From Tomocerus qinae (taxonomy: Eukaryota > Arthropoda > Collembola > Entomobryomorpha > Tomoceridae), in NCBI GenBank assembly GCA_020055645.1, contig CM034546.1:36456001-36520000 (forward strand): a stretch of 64,000 nt of DNA, in the 5' to 3' direction. The position numbers and the translations under genes are program-made. This document shows positions 11,935 through 23,385 of this stretch, piece by piece; within the stretch, counting starts at the first letter, position 1, and each line of letters starts with the position of its first letter. The notes below the pieces were generated by a model. That model ran no database searches, was not told the DNA's origin, and worked only from the letters and a program-made list of their open reading frames with translations.

Positions 11935-13004
11935 CCGTATTAATCGAATTAATTCTCCGTATTGAAATAGTGCTCCCCCCGGGTAACTATTTCGATTTTT
12001 TTCGTTTTCAAAAGGAAAATAGTAGCCTTTGAAGAAGAAATGCTTTTATTGCCACTGACCTTACAACTAAGGTTTGCCATAACTGACACAGTAATAAGTT
12101 GGATATAAACGGAAAAACAAATATACACTATTACATAATTACACATTAACAAATTAATGGTTTACAGAAAACAAGTGATGATGTAGAATATTTACGGAAC
12201 TACGTAATACAGATATTACTATATTACGGACCAGATCTTTGGACAAACCAAATTGTTTTCGGAACATTTCAAAAAAATTTGAAATAGTACCCCGGGAATT
12301 CTCCGTATCGAAATAATTCACCATCCCAATCTAAGTTTCAGTAGGTAAATTTGAGTGCAGTGCAGATGTACTTAAAAAGTGAATGTTTGAGCTTATACGA
12401 CGTAAGATAGAAATGGTTGATCTAATAAGAATGAGAATATGGTCACCAATACAACTGGATTGTAACTCCAGGGAACTTAGTCTTTACCGAAGGAGGAAAT
12501 TCAAGACCACCTCCATTGACAGCGATTTGTAATTGGATTTTTGCTAAGCATGGGATATTACTTCTGATACAAAATCAAAAATTCGTTTTACTCTTGCGCC
12601 ATTATGAATCGACACGATTACAGCCTTCAAACCTGGTAAAGACTGTATTGAAGGAAGGGAAACTTCTACTACAAAGCACCCAATATCCAGAAACTGGTCA
12701 GACAATAATTGAAGATAATGACATACTATTGCCCTCAGACGAAGAAGAAATGATTATAGACATCACTGAATCCATGGACATTTCTTCAGAAAAAGACTAA
12801 ACTCAATCAATTGAATCTTTAAACTAATTCTCATTTTTTAATTTTCAAAAAGTATCAACTTTGACAAATTGACGGTTGGAAAATAATTCTCCATATCGAA
12901 ATAATTCACCACCTGGTTAACTATTTCGATTTTCATCGTTTTCAGAAGCTAAAAAAAGGTCGACGAAACAATAACAACCCGGAGAATTAATTCGATTAAT
13001 ACGG
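11935..13004 (+). mobile_element. Tc1/mariner-pogo-like element, 1,070 bp, TA target
   Basis: Perfect inverted ends begin CCGTATTAATCGAATTAATT at 11,935 and finish with its complement at 13,004, continuing through CTCCG. TA dinucleotides flank both sides (11,933-34 and 13,005-06). Subterminal copies of a tatcgaaataattcacc-type motif recur at about 12,310 and 12,895. A transposase remnant lies inside. Confidence 0.8.
12516..12800 (+). pseudogene. Possible C-terminal remnant of a pogo-type transposase
   Basis: A 94-codon open frame ending in an acidic tail (PSDEEEMIIDITESMD) inside the TA-flanked element. Acidic C-termini are common in pogo/Tigger DDE transposases, but no DDE catalytic motif is visible here. 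The assignment rests mainly on its position between the terminal repeats. Confidence 0.4.
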
Positions 13005-13147
13005 TATATTAGAATGGGACTTTGGAGCCCGCAATGTTCATGCTTGCCTATATACTGATTTCATTCCGTGGAAATGATGGGCCTATTTTGATCACTTTAA
13101 TGAAGCCAAATTCTTCCTTCCCCACGGCAGGCAATATGGAATACAAA

Positions 13148-14670
13148 TCACATCATTTTACAACAGCAACGTTGCTCGTTGTTTGAAAAACTGTCCTGAA
13201 ATTGGCATATCAATATGTTGAATGACATCTAATTAAATTTTCATTCGAAACTTTTAAATCTATGGGTTTAAATAATTTTACTTCAAAGACTTACCATTTT
13301 TAATATAATCTGCATAATCTTTGGTAGGATTTCTTTCATTCCTTCTCCTGTCTTCGCTGAACATTCAAAGTATGCTTTAGCTCCGACTTTTTTGGCCATT
13401 TCTTTTCCATCATCCTTATTTAAAATTTTCCGTTCACTATCATGCTGAACATTTCGCAGATCAAGTTTATTTCCCACCAAAAAAAATGGTACATCCGTAC
13501 AAGAGCGTTTAGTTTCATATACCCATTTAGCATGGACATTTTTATAAGAAGCATAATTATTAATAGCAAAAACTATGACAAAAATATCAGTTAGTGGGTA
13601 ACATAATGGACGTAATTTGTCGTACTCCTCTTGACCGGCGGTGTCCTAAATTGCTAGTTGAACCTATAAATTACATTTTTGTAATTTTTCTCTTGTAGTT
13701 TTTACAATGAATAAAAAAGAAAAACTTACTAGACTGTTGTCTACTTTCACAAATGTTTCATGATTGTCAAAAACAGTTGGGAGGTATTCTTCAGGAAATA
13801 TTCCAGCCGTCCAAACTATGTTCAGGCAAGTTTTCCCAGTAGAGCCATCTCCGATCATAACAAGTTTTTTAATTCCTGTTATAATATTATCCTGTTTCAC
13901 GATTGGTTTTTCAACTTCGGAAACCACTACTGCCTGTGATAAAGGATAAGTATACACTTAAATTATTATTCCTGATTAATTTGCTTGCTCACTTATATAT
14001 TATCGTATACCTGATGACCTTTTTATTATCCTCTGAAGATCCTTGCAGTGATCTTTCCTCTTTGATGATAATGTATTTTGTTTTAGAAGCGGTGACGATA
14101 TCTTCAACTCGTAGAACATCCACCAGTTCTTGAACTTTATCCAAAAGCGGATTTATTCGATCATAATTACTCGGCGAATTGGATAAGTCTAAAGTGAATG
14201 GCTGCGAAATCATTTGTGAATTTTCATTATAATTAGTATTTTTGTCTAAAACTTGGGCTATATGATCGTTGCAAGTTTCCTTCAAAGCTTTTAAAAGTTT
14301 TTCCCTTGTTCCTGGTCCTTTTCTTGTCAATAAAAGCATTAAGTTGTACACTTGATTTTCGTGAGTTGAGTGGGACTCCTAAAAGATGAAAAAAATACAC
14401 CTGTAAACTGCGAACGTAAAAATAAATTTGTCCAACTACATATACACACTTTGACGTTCTTACTTTTAGTCTATGTAACTTGTTTAATATTATATATGTC
14501 ATTTATATACTACAAATAATTAAAACAATTACTATAGTTTCTTTCTCGGATGGAAGGATTACACCACTTTGAATCAAATGAATGGTAAGGCTTTCAATGT
14601 TGGTTGTCCTTTGAGTTATAAAAACTATATTATTTAGTACACTGGACTCCAGTTCTTTAACTTCTTCCAT
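13148..14670 (-). CDS. CARD-Rho GTPase fusion, five exons, one in-frame UAG
   Basis: Exons (minus): 14,670-14,533; 14,378-14,019; 13,933-13,730; 13,663-13,295; 13,195-13,148. All borders are GT-AG and phases agree, giving 372 codons plus a stop. Residues 1-89 form a CARD-type death fold (SLTIHLIQSGVILPSEKETI; then LLTRKGPGTREKLLKALKE and DHIAQVL). A linker follows. From 187 a Rho-type GTPase has P-loop GDGSTGKT (194-201), switch LPTVFDN (217-223), DTAGQE (241-246), NKLD (299-302) and CSAK (335-338). The last exon ends RCCCKMM, a poly-Cys CAAX-like prenylation tail. Codon 240 is TAG (13,646-13,648) where Rho proteins have Trp. The donor of exon 2 (AAG/GTCATC) is weak; a nearby CAG/GTATAC is stronger but out of phase. 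CARD domains recruit caspases or adaptors, so coupling to a Rho switch would suggest a death or immune signalling role; that is inference. It may be a young pseudogene. Confidence 0.72.
13646..13648 (-). other. UAG at the conserved switch-II tryptophan
   Basis: The exon reads V-Q-L-A-I-(TAG)-D-T-A-G-Q-E. Rho and Rac proteins have W at this place. TAG differs from TGG by the single middle base. Every other coding and splice feature of the gene is open. Candidates are a recent nonsense mutation, a base error in the assembly, or A-to-I editing (UAG to UIG is read as Trp). Confidence 0.85.
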
Positions 14671-16150
14671 TACATTTAATTTAATTGCAAGATTTAAAAA
14701 TGTAAACATAAATAATAATTCAGACAATATAATTTTCTCCTTTCGTATTTAATTTTCGGCTCCCACAATTTGCACGTGATATGACAAAGTGGTATGACAA
14801 GCAGTTAAAGAATGAATAGATAACATTATCTGATAACTTTACTGATAAGAAGTTAGTCATAGGCTTAGACATTTACCCACACCATTTTCGCCGCCATCCA
14901 TAATTTAACTATTATTACTTCTAAAATAATGTTTATCACTGTCTCAAACTGAGATTAAAAGACACTCATTAAAGTAGACAGTATATAGATAGAACATTTA
15001 TTACCAAAAATGCAATATTAAAAATGCTCAATTCAATAGTAAATTATGTAGTCGCTTGGAACACCTGTGAGGTGTGTAAGCTACTACATACTACATGCTA
15101 AAGGATCACAAAATACTGCTCTACTGTTTGACGAGATTTTCTTGGCAATAGCTTGAAACCCATCTTGAAAATTGACATTTTTGTGACCAAATTATTCAGA
15201 TGGAAATCTAACAAAGGTACATGAATATCTATCCTCTTTATGTACAATCTATAGTGAAAACTAGATTTAATTAAAATTGGAAACTCAGGCGAGCTAAAAT
15301 TTAATTTAATCGTACCGATTTTCTAACGAAGTTATATAGAACTGCGAAAAAAATTGGCAGAGGCTGCATACAGTGTTCTAGTTAGATACAGAATGAAGTA
15401 TATGTGATAAGGCTAATTTAGTCTAGTAAGTTATAATATTATATCATTTATTCCACGGCTCAACTCAAAACATGTAGTATCTTGAAGTACCAGAGTACCC
15501 ATATATAAGCTATACATATAACATGTTATATACACAGAGAGACTACAAATACTTCTCTGCTGCATGAGCTATTTTTCTTAGTATTTACATAAGACTCATC
15601 ATGGACAACGTGACATTTGTGTCACTAAATTATTCAGATGGTAGTCTAACGGAGGAACATATATATATAATATAATCTTTATGTAAAGTCTATATTATGG
15701 AAAATCCAGGTAAAAATTGAAAACTAAAAGTTAACACTATATAAAAAATTTCTAAAATCTTGCTTCCTACGGCAAGACAATTTTGTAAATTGATGTATTG
15801 CTGACATAATGATATAATCAGCATTTGTAATCCTATGATTAAAGGTAGATGTACAAAACCGAAAGTTTGCTAAGGTGTCAATATATTTTCCAATTACTAT
15901 AAGTAGATAGTAATTATAGTTTAATTGCATAACATATGGTGACATGAAAAATAATGATAATGAAAAATAGTATTTAGGCAAACATGTAGTATAGTCTCCA
16001 TAATGGCCATGGTATCATAGGAGATACAAACATTTATTTCCGGATGTAAAAAAGTTCAAAATTGACGGTAAAGATATATAGACCTGCGAAAGAAAATTGG
16101 AACAAGCTGCAATGTCCTAAGTAGATACAGAATGAAGTATAATACGGTAA
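14671..16150. repeat. Noncoding; block A copy 2 and related repeats
   Basis: The first 140 bp correspond to the flank of the CARD-Rho relic at 2.96-3.08 kb. About 15,480-15,960 repeats window positions 40-500. A 'tatagaactgcgaaaaaaattgg' type segment near 15,330 recurs at 16,065, 30,180 and 39,835. No coding sequence is supported. Confidence 0.5.
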
Positions 16151-16152
16151 GG

Positions 16153-16920
16153 CTAACTTAGGCTAGACTCAAACAGTGTACGGAAATAGTGTTGAAATTG
16201 GTTACGAAAGGTGAAAGAAAAAGTGTAAGACCCTAGCCTTTCTGCAACTTTTTCATCTGCTAGTTTGCAAATCGCTTTGTCGTCTTTTTTTTGTATTTCT
16301 GAAAAGAAAAATTCCGATGTGGATTTAATACAAGCTGTAAATAATTTTTTCTCCGGTTTCATTATTAGTTCGACATTTAAGTCAAACATAGAGTAGCCTT
16401 TCTCTCTGTATTCCGTAGAAGATTTTTCTTTAAGCCAGCTGTAAACATACAAATTTGAACTTATCTTATCCTCTAAATTATATTTGTGATACATTTGAGT
16501 GGAATAATTATTATTTACAGGCACGCTATAATATCCGATTTGATCCAAATATTTATAATTGTTGTCAATCAATTCTTTTAAGTTGTTGTAACTCTTCTTG
16601 TCAAGTGGCACAACTAACTCTCCCGTTATGTAAGTTTCATAATGACACCTGATTACAAAAGCCACAATGATGATCAGCAGACAGACATTTCTTTTTTCTC
16701 GCGTGATGTCAAACTGGGCCAATGTAATAGCCACCGTTGACGTTATCACTCGTTCCACTCTGGCATACAATGAATGCATTTGGATCTTGTGAGACGAGAT
16801 CCAATATGCCGCAGGTAAGAGAATGATGGTCAAAATCCAACTGGATAGATCGAATGTGTTTTGAATTATAGCATGAAGAGGAAGATCATAAAATATTTCC
16901 CTTTCTTGACAATAAACAAT
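16153..16920 (-). pseudogene. Ionotropic-receptor fragment, copy 1
   Basis: The minus-strand frame runs from YDLPLHAIIQNTF-type sequence (about 16,905) through two membrane segments to FESSLS at 16,153. It is about 85-90% identical by eye to the C-terminal half of the full receptor at 37.8-39.6 kb. Both ends are missing: the N-terminal ligand-binding half was replaced by Harbinger sequence upstream, and the frame ends before the last transmembrane helix. Compared with copies 2 and 3 it keeps the TFSFTFRNQFQHYF segment that they have lost, so it represents the older state. Confidence 0.85.
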
Positions 16921-16949
16921 ATGTCAATAAAAATTTAACAGATTTACAT

Positions 16950-17986
16950 ATTTCTGTTCCATAAAACCAATTTTTACATTTGACATTGACATAAGATTTT
17001 TTGACATTTACCGCGAATTGTCACCCATGTACAGATGCATTTCATAACTTTTACATTTACATTAACATAATTGTAAATATGTAATAGTATTTTGACAGAC
17101 CTAAATACCACCATCAATTGTAAAGTATGTAATAATTTTCTACATTTTGTTCGAAATATCGAAATCGATATAACCAAATAAATGGATCTTTTGCTAGATA
17201 ACCGGCTGTTATTTAGCAGTGATAGTGAGAATGAAGAAACAATTGAACGAAAAACTAAAAATTGTAAACCAAGAATCAATTTCGATCAACAGATGAGTGA
17301 CACTCAGTTTAACGAGAGTTTCAGGATCTCAATAGAAGCATTTGAATATGTTATCGAAAGAATGGGGCCAAATTTACAGAATCCAACACTTCGAAATCAT
17401 TCATTAAGCCCCACTCATCAACTGTTGAAAACTTTTCACTGGTTAGGAAACGGCAGGCAGTACCACGGAAAAAGCAACAATGCACGGTATTTTGAAATCA
17501 TCGGTTCATCGTTGTATTGTGAAAGTATCTAATTGAAGTAATAACATATATTAATTACATGTTAGCAATTCAAACCTTATTATTAATTCTAGATTTTCCG
17601 AACGTTGAAATAAGAGAAGAGGGAGGAACAGCTATGAACACTCTTAACGAAATAATTGACACTTTCGATTATTAATACTATACATATCGACAAATTCAGC
17701 ACTTCTTTAACTTTGATTCTTTATAGCACCTCCAAAATACCTCCTATATATTATTTACTATCTCTATGAGTACCTCTGACTCAGGTTCTTCAGATTGATC
17801 TTTAATGCATAAATATTGGGTGAAGGCAGTATGAGGTCAACCCAGGCGACATTCTAGCTCGTAGGATTCCAGCTTCCTTTTATATATTTCAATATCTAAT
17901 AGTCTTTTTCTTTCGTCGAACTAGTTCTTCGGATTGTGCTTTCTTTCGTTTTTCAGCAACTTTAGCTTGAAATAAAGTATGTCGTT
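16950..17986 (+). mobile_element. PIF/Harbinger fragment, copy 1, cut by a PLE fragment
   Basis: Same sequence as 26,950-28,020. The transposase N-terminal exon is at 17,182-17,545; here a one-base insertion (aaaaagc) near 17,472 shifts the frame after YHGK. The segment ends where PLE sequence begins at 17,987, so the Myb-like half seen in copy 3 is mostly absent. Confidence 0.7.
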
Positions 17987-18526
17987 GTATGCTTAATTCA
18001 TAAATGTGAAGAAACAATGAAGTATGAATTGAAATCCGCTCCAATCAGAAAAGTGCAGTCTAGTCAACCAGTAATCAAGATAATTCCCATGTATTTTATT
18101 TCAGCAATGCATTTCGAATTTTCATCATCAGGCTGTACAAATAAATGATTTAAACATATAAATTATCTTATAATGGTATGAGGAATGTATATACTCAATA
18201 CATAAAGTATCTGAAAACATGATTTACATTTGACAATTAATCTATTTACAAATCAAGAAAATGTAGGAAAATGTAAGAAAATGTAAGCCATTAGTAAGTA
18301 CCTTATTAAGTTAAGTAGGGAAATATCCTTTCGAGAGAGAAAAAAGTAATTAAAATTAGGCCGGATTAGATTTCAAATGAATAATTTTGAAAAAATTGAG
18401 TCACTCAGCTGGACATAAAAGTCAGCGCAGTGAAAGGAAATAATATAAACCGCACAATTTCATACTTGGTACCTTATTACAATGTGTAATGTTTAAGGGG
18501 AATATGCGACAGAAAGTATACATACC
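17987..18526 (-). mobile_element. PLE 3' fragment (third copy)
   Basis: Matches the 3' untranslated part of the PLE at 20,063-20,612, in the same minus orientation, with its 3' end at 17,987. It has one fewer gaaaatgtaa unit near 18,280 than the other two copies. It joins inverted Harbinger sequence at 18,527. A hammerhead motif is included. Confidence 0.85.
18096..18144 (-). ncRNA. Hammerhead ribozyme motif, copy 1
   Basis: Same 49-nt arrangement as at 25,886-25,934, read on the minus strand: stem I strand, CTGATGA, short stem II, GAAA, minimal stem III, then the returning stem I strand. See the copy at 25,886 for the pairing. Confidence 0.7.
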
Positions 18527-18532
18527 ATTACT

Positions 18533-18886
18533 TCAATTAGATACTTTCACGATACAACGATGAACCGATGATTTCAAAATACCGTGCATTGTTGCTTTTC
18601 CGTGGTACTGCCTGCCGTTTCCTAACCAGTGAAAATTTTTCAACAGTTGATGAGTGGGGCTTAATGAATGATTTCGAAGTGTTGGATTCTGTAAATTTGG
18701 CCCCATTCTTTCGATAACATATTCAAATGCTTCTTTTGAGATCCTGAAACTCTCGTTAAACTGAGTGTCACTCATCTGTTGATCGAAATTGATTCTTGGT
18801 TTACAATTTTTAGTTTTTCGTTCAATTGTTTCTTCATTCTCACTATCACTGCTAAATAACAGCCGGTTATCTAGCAAAAGATCCAT
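18533..18886 (-). pseudogene. Harbinger transposase N-terminal exon, copy 2
   Basis: 117 codons beginning MDLLLDNRLLFSSDSENEE, with FEYVIERMGPNLQNPTLRNH and LSPTHQLL, the N-terminal pattern of HARBI1-like transposases, then a stop after VKVSN. Only the first exon is present here, and no DDE catalytic residues are included. It differs from copies 1 and 3 by an I-to-K change (ISKEA) and T-to-N near LLKNF. Confidence 0.75.
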
Positions 18887-19149
18887 TTATTTGGTTATAT
18901 CGATTTCGATATTTCGAACAAAATGTAGAAAATTATTACATACTTTACAATTGATGGTGGTATTTAGGTCTGTCAAAATACTATTACATATTTACAATTA
19001 TGTTAATGTAAATGTAAAAGTTATGAAATGCATCTGTAAATGGGTGACAATTCGCGGTAAATGTCAAAAAATCTTATGTCAATGTCAAATGTAAAAATTG
19101 GTTTTATGGAACAGAAATATGTAAATCTGTTAAATTTTTATTGACATAT

Positions 19150-19873
19150 TGTTTATTGTCAAGAAAGGGAAATATTTTATGATCTTCCTCTTCATGCTAT
19201 AATTCAAAACACATTCGATCTATCTAGTTGGATTTTGACCATCATTCTCTTACCTGCGGCATATTGGATCTCGTCTCACAAGATCCAAATGCATTCATTG
19301 TATGCCAGAGTGGAACGAGTGATAACGTCAACGGTGGCTATTACATTGGCCCAGTTTGACATCACGCGAGAAAAAAGAAATTTCTGTCTGCTGATCATCA
19401 TTGTGGCTTTTGTAATCAGGTGTCATTATGAAACTTACATAACGGGAGAGTTAGTTGTGCCACTTGACAAGAAGAGTTACAACAACTTAAAAGAATTGAT
19501 TGACAACAATTATAAATATTTGGATCAAATCGGATATTATAACGTGCCTGTAAATAATAATTATTCCACTCATATGTATCACAAATATAATTTAGAGGAT
19601 AAGATAAGTTCAAATTTGTATGTTTACAGCTGGCTTAAAGAAAAATCTTCTACGGAATACAGAGAGAAAGGCTACTCTATGTTTGACTTAAATGTCGAAC
19701 TAATAATGAAACCGGAGAAAAAATTATTTACAGCTTGTATTAAATCCACATCGGAATTTTTCTTTTCAGAAATACAAAAAAGAGACGACAAAGCGATTTG
19801 CAAACTAGCAGATGAAAAAGTTGCAGAAAGGCTAGGGTCTTACATTTCCGTACACTGTTTGAGTCTAGCCTAA
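19150..19873 (+). pseudogene. Ionotropic-receptor fragment, copy 2
   Basis: Plus-strand frame with the two membrane helices (WILTIILLPAAYWI and FCLLIIIVAFVIRC) and the following S2 ligand-binding lobe. It lacks the segment after RLGSY that copy 1 and the intact receptor have: an internal deletion joins it to ISVHCLSLA and a stop. No start codon context and no third membrane helix. Nonfunctional. Confidence 0.85.
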
Positions 19874-20171
19874 GTTAGCCTTACCGAAATAAATGTTTGT
19901 ATCTCCTATGATGCCATGGCCATTATGGAGACTATACTACATGTTTGCCTAAATACTATTTTTCATTATCATTATTTTTCATGTCACCATATGTTATGCA
20001 ATTAAACTATAATTACTATCTACTTATAGTAGTTGGAAAATATATTGACACCTTAGCAAACTGTATGCTTAATTCATAAATGTGAAGAAACAATGAAGTA
20101 TGAATTGAAATCCGCTCCAATCAGAAAAGTGCAGTCTAGTCAACCAGTAATCAAGATAATTCCCATGTATT

Positions 20172-20220
20172 TTATTTCAGCAATGCATTTCGAATTTTCA
20201 TCATCAGGCTGTACAAATAA
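20172..20220 (-). ncRNA. Hammerhead ribozyme motif, copy 2
   Basis: Exact inverted copy of the motif at 25,886-25,934, within the left PLE partner. Confidence 0.72.
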
Positions 20221-20614
20221 ATGATTTAAACATATAAATTATCTTATAATGGTATGAGGAATGTATATACTCAATACATAAAGTATCTGAAAACATGATT
20301 TACATTTGACAATTAATCTATTTACAAATCAAGAAAATGTAGGAAAATGTAAGAAAATGTAAGAAAATGTAAGTCATTAGTAAGTACCTTATTAAGTTAA
20401 GTAGGGAAATATCCTTTCGAGAGAGAAAAAAGTAATTAAAATTAGGCCGGATTACATTTCAAATGAATAATTTTGAAAAAATTGAGTCACTCAGCTGGAC
20501 ATAAAAGTCAGCGCAGTGAAAGGAAATAATATAAACCGCACAATTTCATACTTGGTACCTTATTACAATGTGTAATGTCTAAGGGGAATATGCGACAGAA
20601 AGTATACATACCTA

Positions 20615-22222
20615 CTACATTGAGATTTTAGGAAGTGTAAATGTTTCTAAAATGTTGACTTTAGAGAAGCTAACAACTAGGTCAATCAATTCAGTTACAT
20701 GTTTATACTTATCATCATCACATTTTTGTAATTCGTTTCTGACTGTGGACAAAATTATCTGACTATAATTATTTATGGAGTTATAAAAAGGCATAACCAA
20801 ATAAACATTTTTGCTTTGTGTATTACTTACAATATTAATATTATTACAAGGTGTGTAAAGTGTGTTTAAAATTTCAGGGTTATGTATTGCTAAATTCTTT
20901 AATAACAGAGGTTTCTTAGGAGTAAGTAATTCTTTACGATCTATTAAAAGAAGTTTCTCCATAGTTTCATTCAGTATTTTATCAGGATACATTCTTATTC
21001 TGTATTTATGCATTAGTGATTGTAATTCTATATTTTTACATGATTCATTTGTAAAGGCACGAATTACACGTAGACCCTGTGCATAAGGTATAGAATTAAG
21101 TAATGATTTACGATGATTTGACATATAGTGTAAAGGTTGGGATTTACTAACTGGTTTACGATATAATTTAGTAGTTATGTGATTACATTCGTTTAAAGAT
21201 ATTTCTAAGTCTAAAAACGATACAGTGTCACTATACTCAAACGTAAAATCAAGGAAAGGGTGTTTAAGTTTTTCTTCTAGCCAAGTATTTATATCACTAA
21301 TTTCTGTTACATCTAGAATTACAAATATATCATCAATAAAACGCTTCCTGAATACAAATTCTTCAACATCTTCAAAGATAGATCTTAGTTCATTATAACA
21401 TGTGATATTACTTATAGATACTGATGCTGCTCCTCCCATCTGAATTCCTTTATGTTGGTAATAGATTTTACCTTCATATTCTACATAACTATAATCCAAG
21501 CATAAGTCGAGAAAACATTTAAATTGAGTCCTAGTCATTGTAAATGGTAAGTCAACACAATTTTTGTATTCCTCAAACATATTACAACAATGGATTTTAC
21601 AAGCTGAAAGTAGTAAATTAGTATATAAAGAGACTATGTCAATAGTAACTAATTTGTAATTACGCTTAGGATCTAATACAATATTATTCAGTAGTATTAG
21701 TAAATGTGTAGAATCTAATATAATGTCAGGTACATAATTCATTATGGGTTGTAAAAATAGATCTACTAATTTACTTATATTACGGTTGATAGTGTATAGT
21801 GTGCTACTTATAGGACGACCAACTGGAAATAGTGTGTATAATTTATGAATTTTAGGCAGAATGTAAAATTTTGCCGGTTTATGACAATTAGGAATAAGGG
21901 AAGTAATTATTACATCAATGGGAAGACTTTTTTGCAAAATTCTTAGTTTATCTATAAAGGTTAATACAAAAATATCATAATGAGCTTGTGTAGAGGGAAA
22001 GTATGTGTTAATATCGTCTAATTGCCTAAATACCTCATTGTCATACATAGACTTATCCATAATACAAATACCCGCTTTTTTATCAGCCTCCTTGATAATT
22101 AAATTATTCACATTACAAAATGTTTTGAAGGATTCCAGTAATTGTAAAGGTATAAATTGCGGCCGACGAGAATTTTTCTGAATTTCTGTTTTAAAATTAC
22201 TATACATTTCATTACATGTCAT
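20615..22222 (-). pseudogene. PLE reverse transcriptase, truncated inverted copy
   Basis: An open frame of 535 codons. Its first residues (MTCNE) come from junction sequence; from MYSNFKTEIQ onward it translates identically to residues 141 to the end of the plus-strand enzyme. It therefore contains the whole catalytic region (DIVSLYT, GIQMGG, FIDD, FLDLEI) but lacks the N-terminal 140 residues, ORF1 and a promoter. The perfect match suggests recent formation or gene conversion with the other arm. Confidence 0.85.
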
Positions 22223-23385
22223 ACTATGACAACCGCATCATGTCCCAGTATGAAATAATGGATGAGGAAAATGGTCAACGCATTACGGATGAAGATTCAG
22301 ACTCAGATATTCCATCAGCACAACCTAAGGATAACAACAAATTCGGCATGAACCAGACTCCTAGCGGAAATAAAAGAAAATTACAACCCTCTCAAAATAG
22401 TCTTGAAACTAAAAGGAGAAGAGCTATGTCCGATATCGAGTCAACTTTGGAAATTCTGGACCCGGAACGTAATCTAGTTATTTACAAATTCTTATGTGAT
22501 TATTATACTGATTTGATCGTTAAAGAGTACGTTGACATAATATTAGAGACTAAAATGATACCAAGAGCACCTGATAATGACACTATAACTAAATTTTTGG
22601 CCTTAAAATGTGATCATTCCCTAAAACCAACAACTTCAGTGTTATTAATCAAAAACTTTATGTCCTACTTTCAAATCAACTATTTTCAAAATAATATGAA
22701 TGATGCTACACAAAATCAAGTACAACTTTGTAATCCTAGAGTTAACTTTTCCGTTCCAAGTTTTGACTTACTCCCAAACAAAACCTTAACCGAAATCACC
22801 GATTTAAAGAAAACATTTGTCAATCAGATGCAAAGCACTTATGGAAATGATTCTTCCTTTACGCTTGAACTGCTACTATTAAGAAATATCAAAATGATTA
22901 ATGACGAATTGAAGGAAACTAGACAGTCCAAAGACTTCATAACTATTTTTTGGCATTTATTCTCTCTCCATTTTTTGAAGGCTAAAACTGAATTTATGAT
23001 AGTATTTAATGTGAAAACCTTTGACTGGCCAAAGAAAGCACAACAACCAAGTAAAGTTAAACACATCGTCCCACAATGGAGAAGTAAAAAGACCGAACCT
23101 CCTTCAGAAGCCTACAATTTCTATGCCACACGTATAGAAGGAAGAATAACCACCAAAAATGAGTCATTTGCTCCCGATGATGTTCAAAAATCATTTAATG
23201 ATACCATGAAGAAGCTGGAAGAAAAATCCACAGGCTCAAAATCGACAGATGTCATCGAACAAGGTGTACTTAATAAAAAGGATACTGATGAATTTTTGCT
23301 CCGACCCAAGCGCCAACCAAAAAGGAAATATACATACAAAAAGAAGAAAAACAAAGAGAATAAACCACAAAACAACGAAGCATAG
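22216..23385 (+). CDS. PLE ORF1, basic-tailed protein of unknown fold
   Basis: 389 codons. The N-terminus is acidic (DEDSDSD), followed by a KRK/KRRR cluster near residues 55-70, a central helical-looking region (residues 80-280) and a strongly basic tail (KRQPKRKYTYKKKKNK). I do not recognise a domain; there is no zinc knuckle, GIY-YIG or methyltransferase motif. Basic patches fit nucleic-acid binding or nuclear import. The ATG is six bases from the palindrome junction, so the natural start may be missing. It ends in TAG at 23,383-23,385, and the same frame continues open into the reverse transcriptase, so ORF1 and ORF2 could be one polyprotein made by stop readthrough, or one protein broken by a nonsense change. 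Confidence 0.75.
   Translation: MSYYDNRIMSQYEIMDEENGQRITDEDSDSDIPSAQPKDNNKFGMNQTPSGNKRKLQPSQNSLETKRRRAMSDIESTLEILDPERNLVIYKFLCDYYTDLIVKEYVDIILETKMIPRAPDNDTITKFLALKCDHSLKPTTSVLLIKNFMSYFQINYFQNNMNDATQNQVQLCNPRVNFSVPSFDLLPNKTLTEITDLKKTFVNQMQSTYGNDSSFTLELLLLRNIKMINDELKETRQSKDFITIFWHLFSLHFLKAKTEFMIVFNVKTFDWPKKAQQPSKVKHIVPQWRSKKTEPPSEAYNFYATRIEGRITTKNESFAPDDVQKSFNDTMKKLEEKSTGSKSTDVIEQGVLNKKDTDEFLLRPKRQPKRKYTYKKKKNKENKPQNNEA

Larger units (their letters stand above)
18527..22210 (-). repeat. Left arm of 3.7-kb palindrome
   Basis: Inverted copy of 23,896-27,578. From outside in: Harbinger transposase exon, receptor fragment, PLE 3' part with reverse transcriptase. Both arms join the PLE end to the same host base (agtttgctaagg). 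The host parts carry several private substitutions in each arm (for example in the ISKEA/ISIEA codon, in the gttgtgag region, and a one-base deletion in the right receptor copy), whereas the 535-residue reverse transcriptase segments translate identically. Confidence 0.9.
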
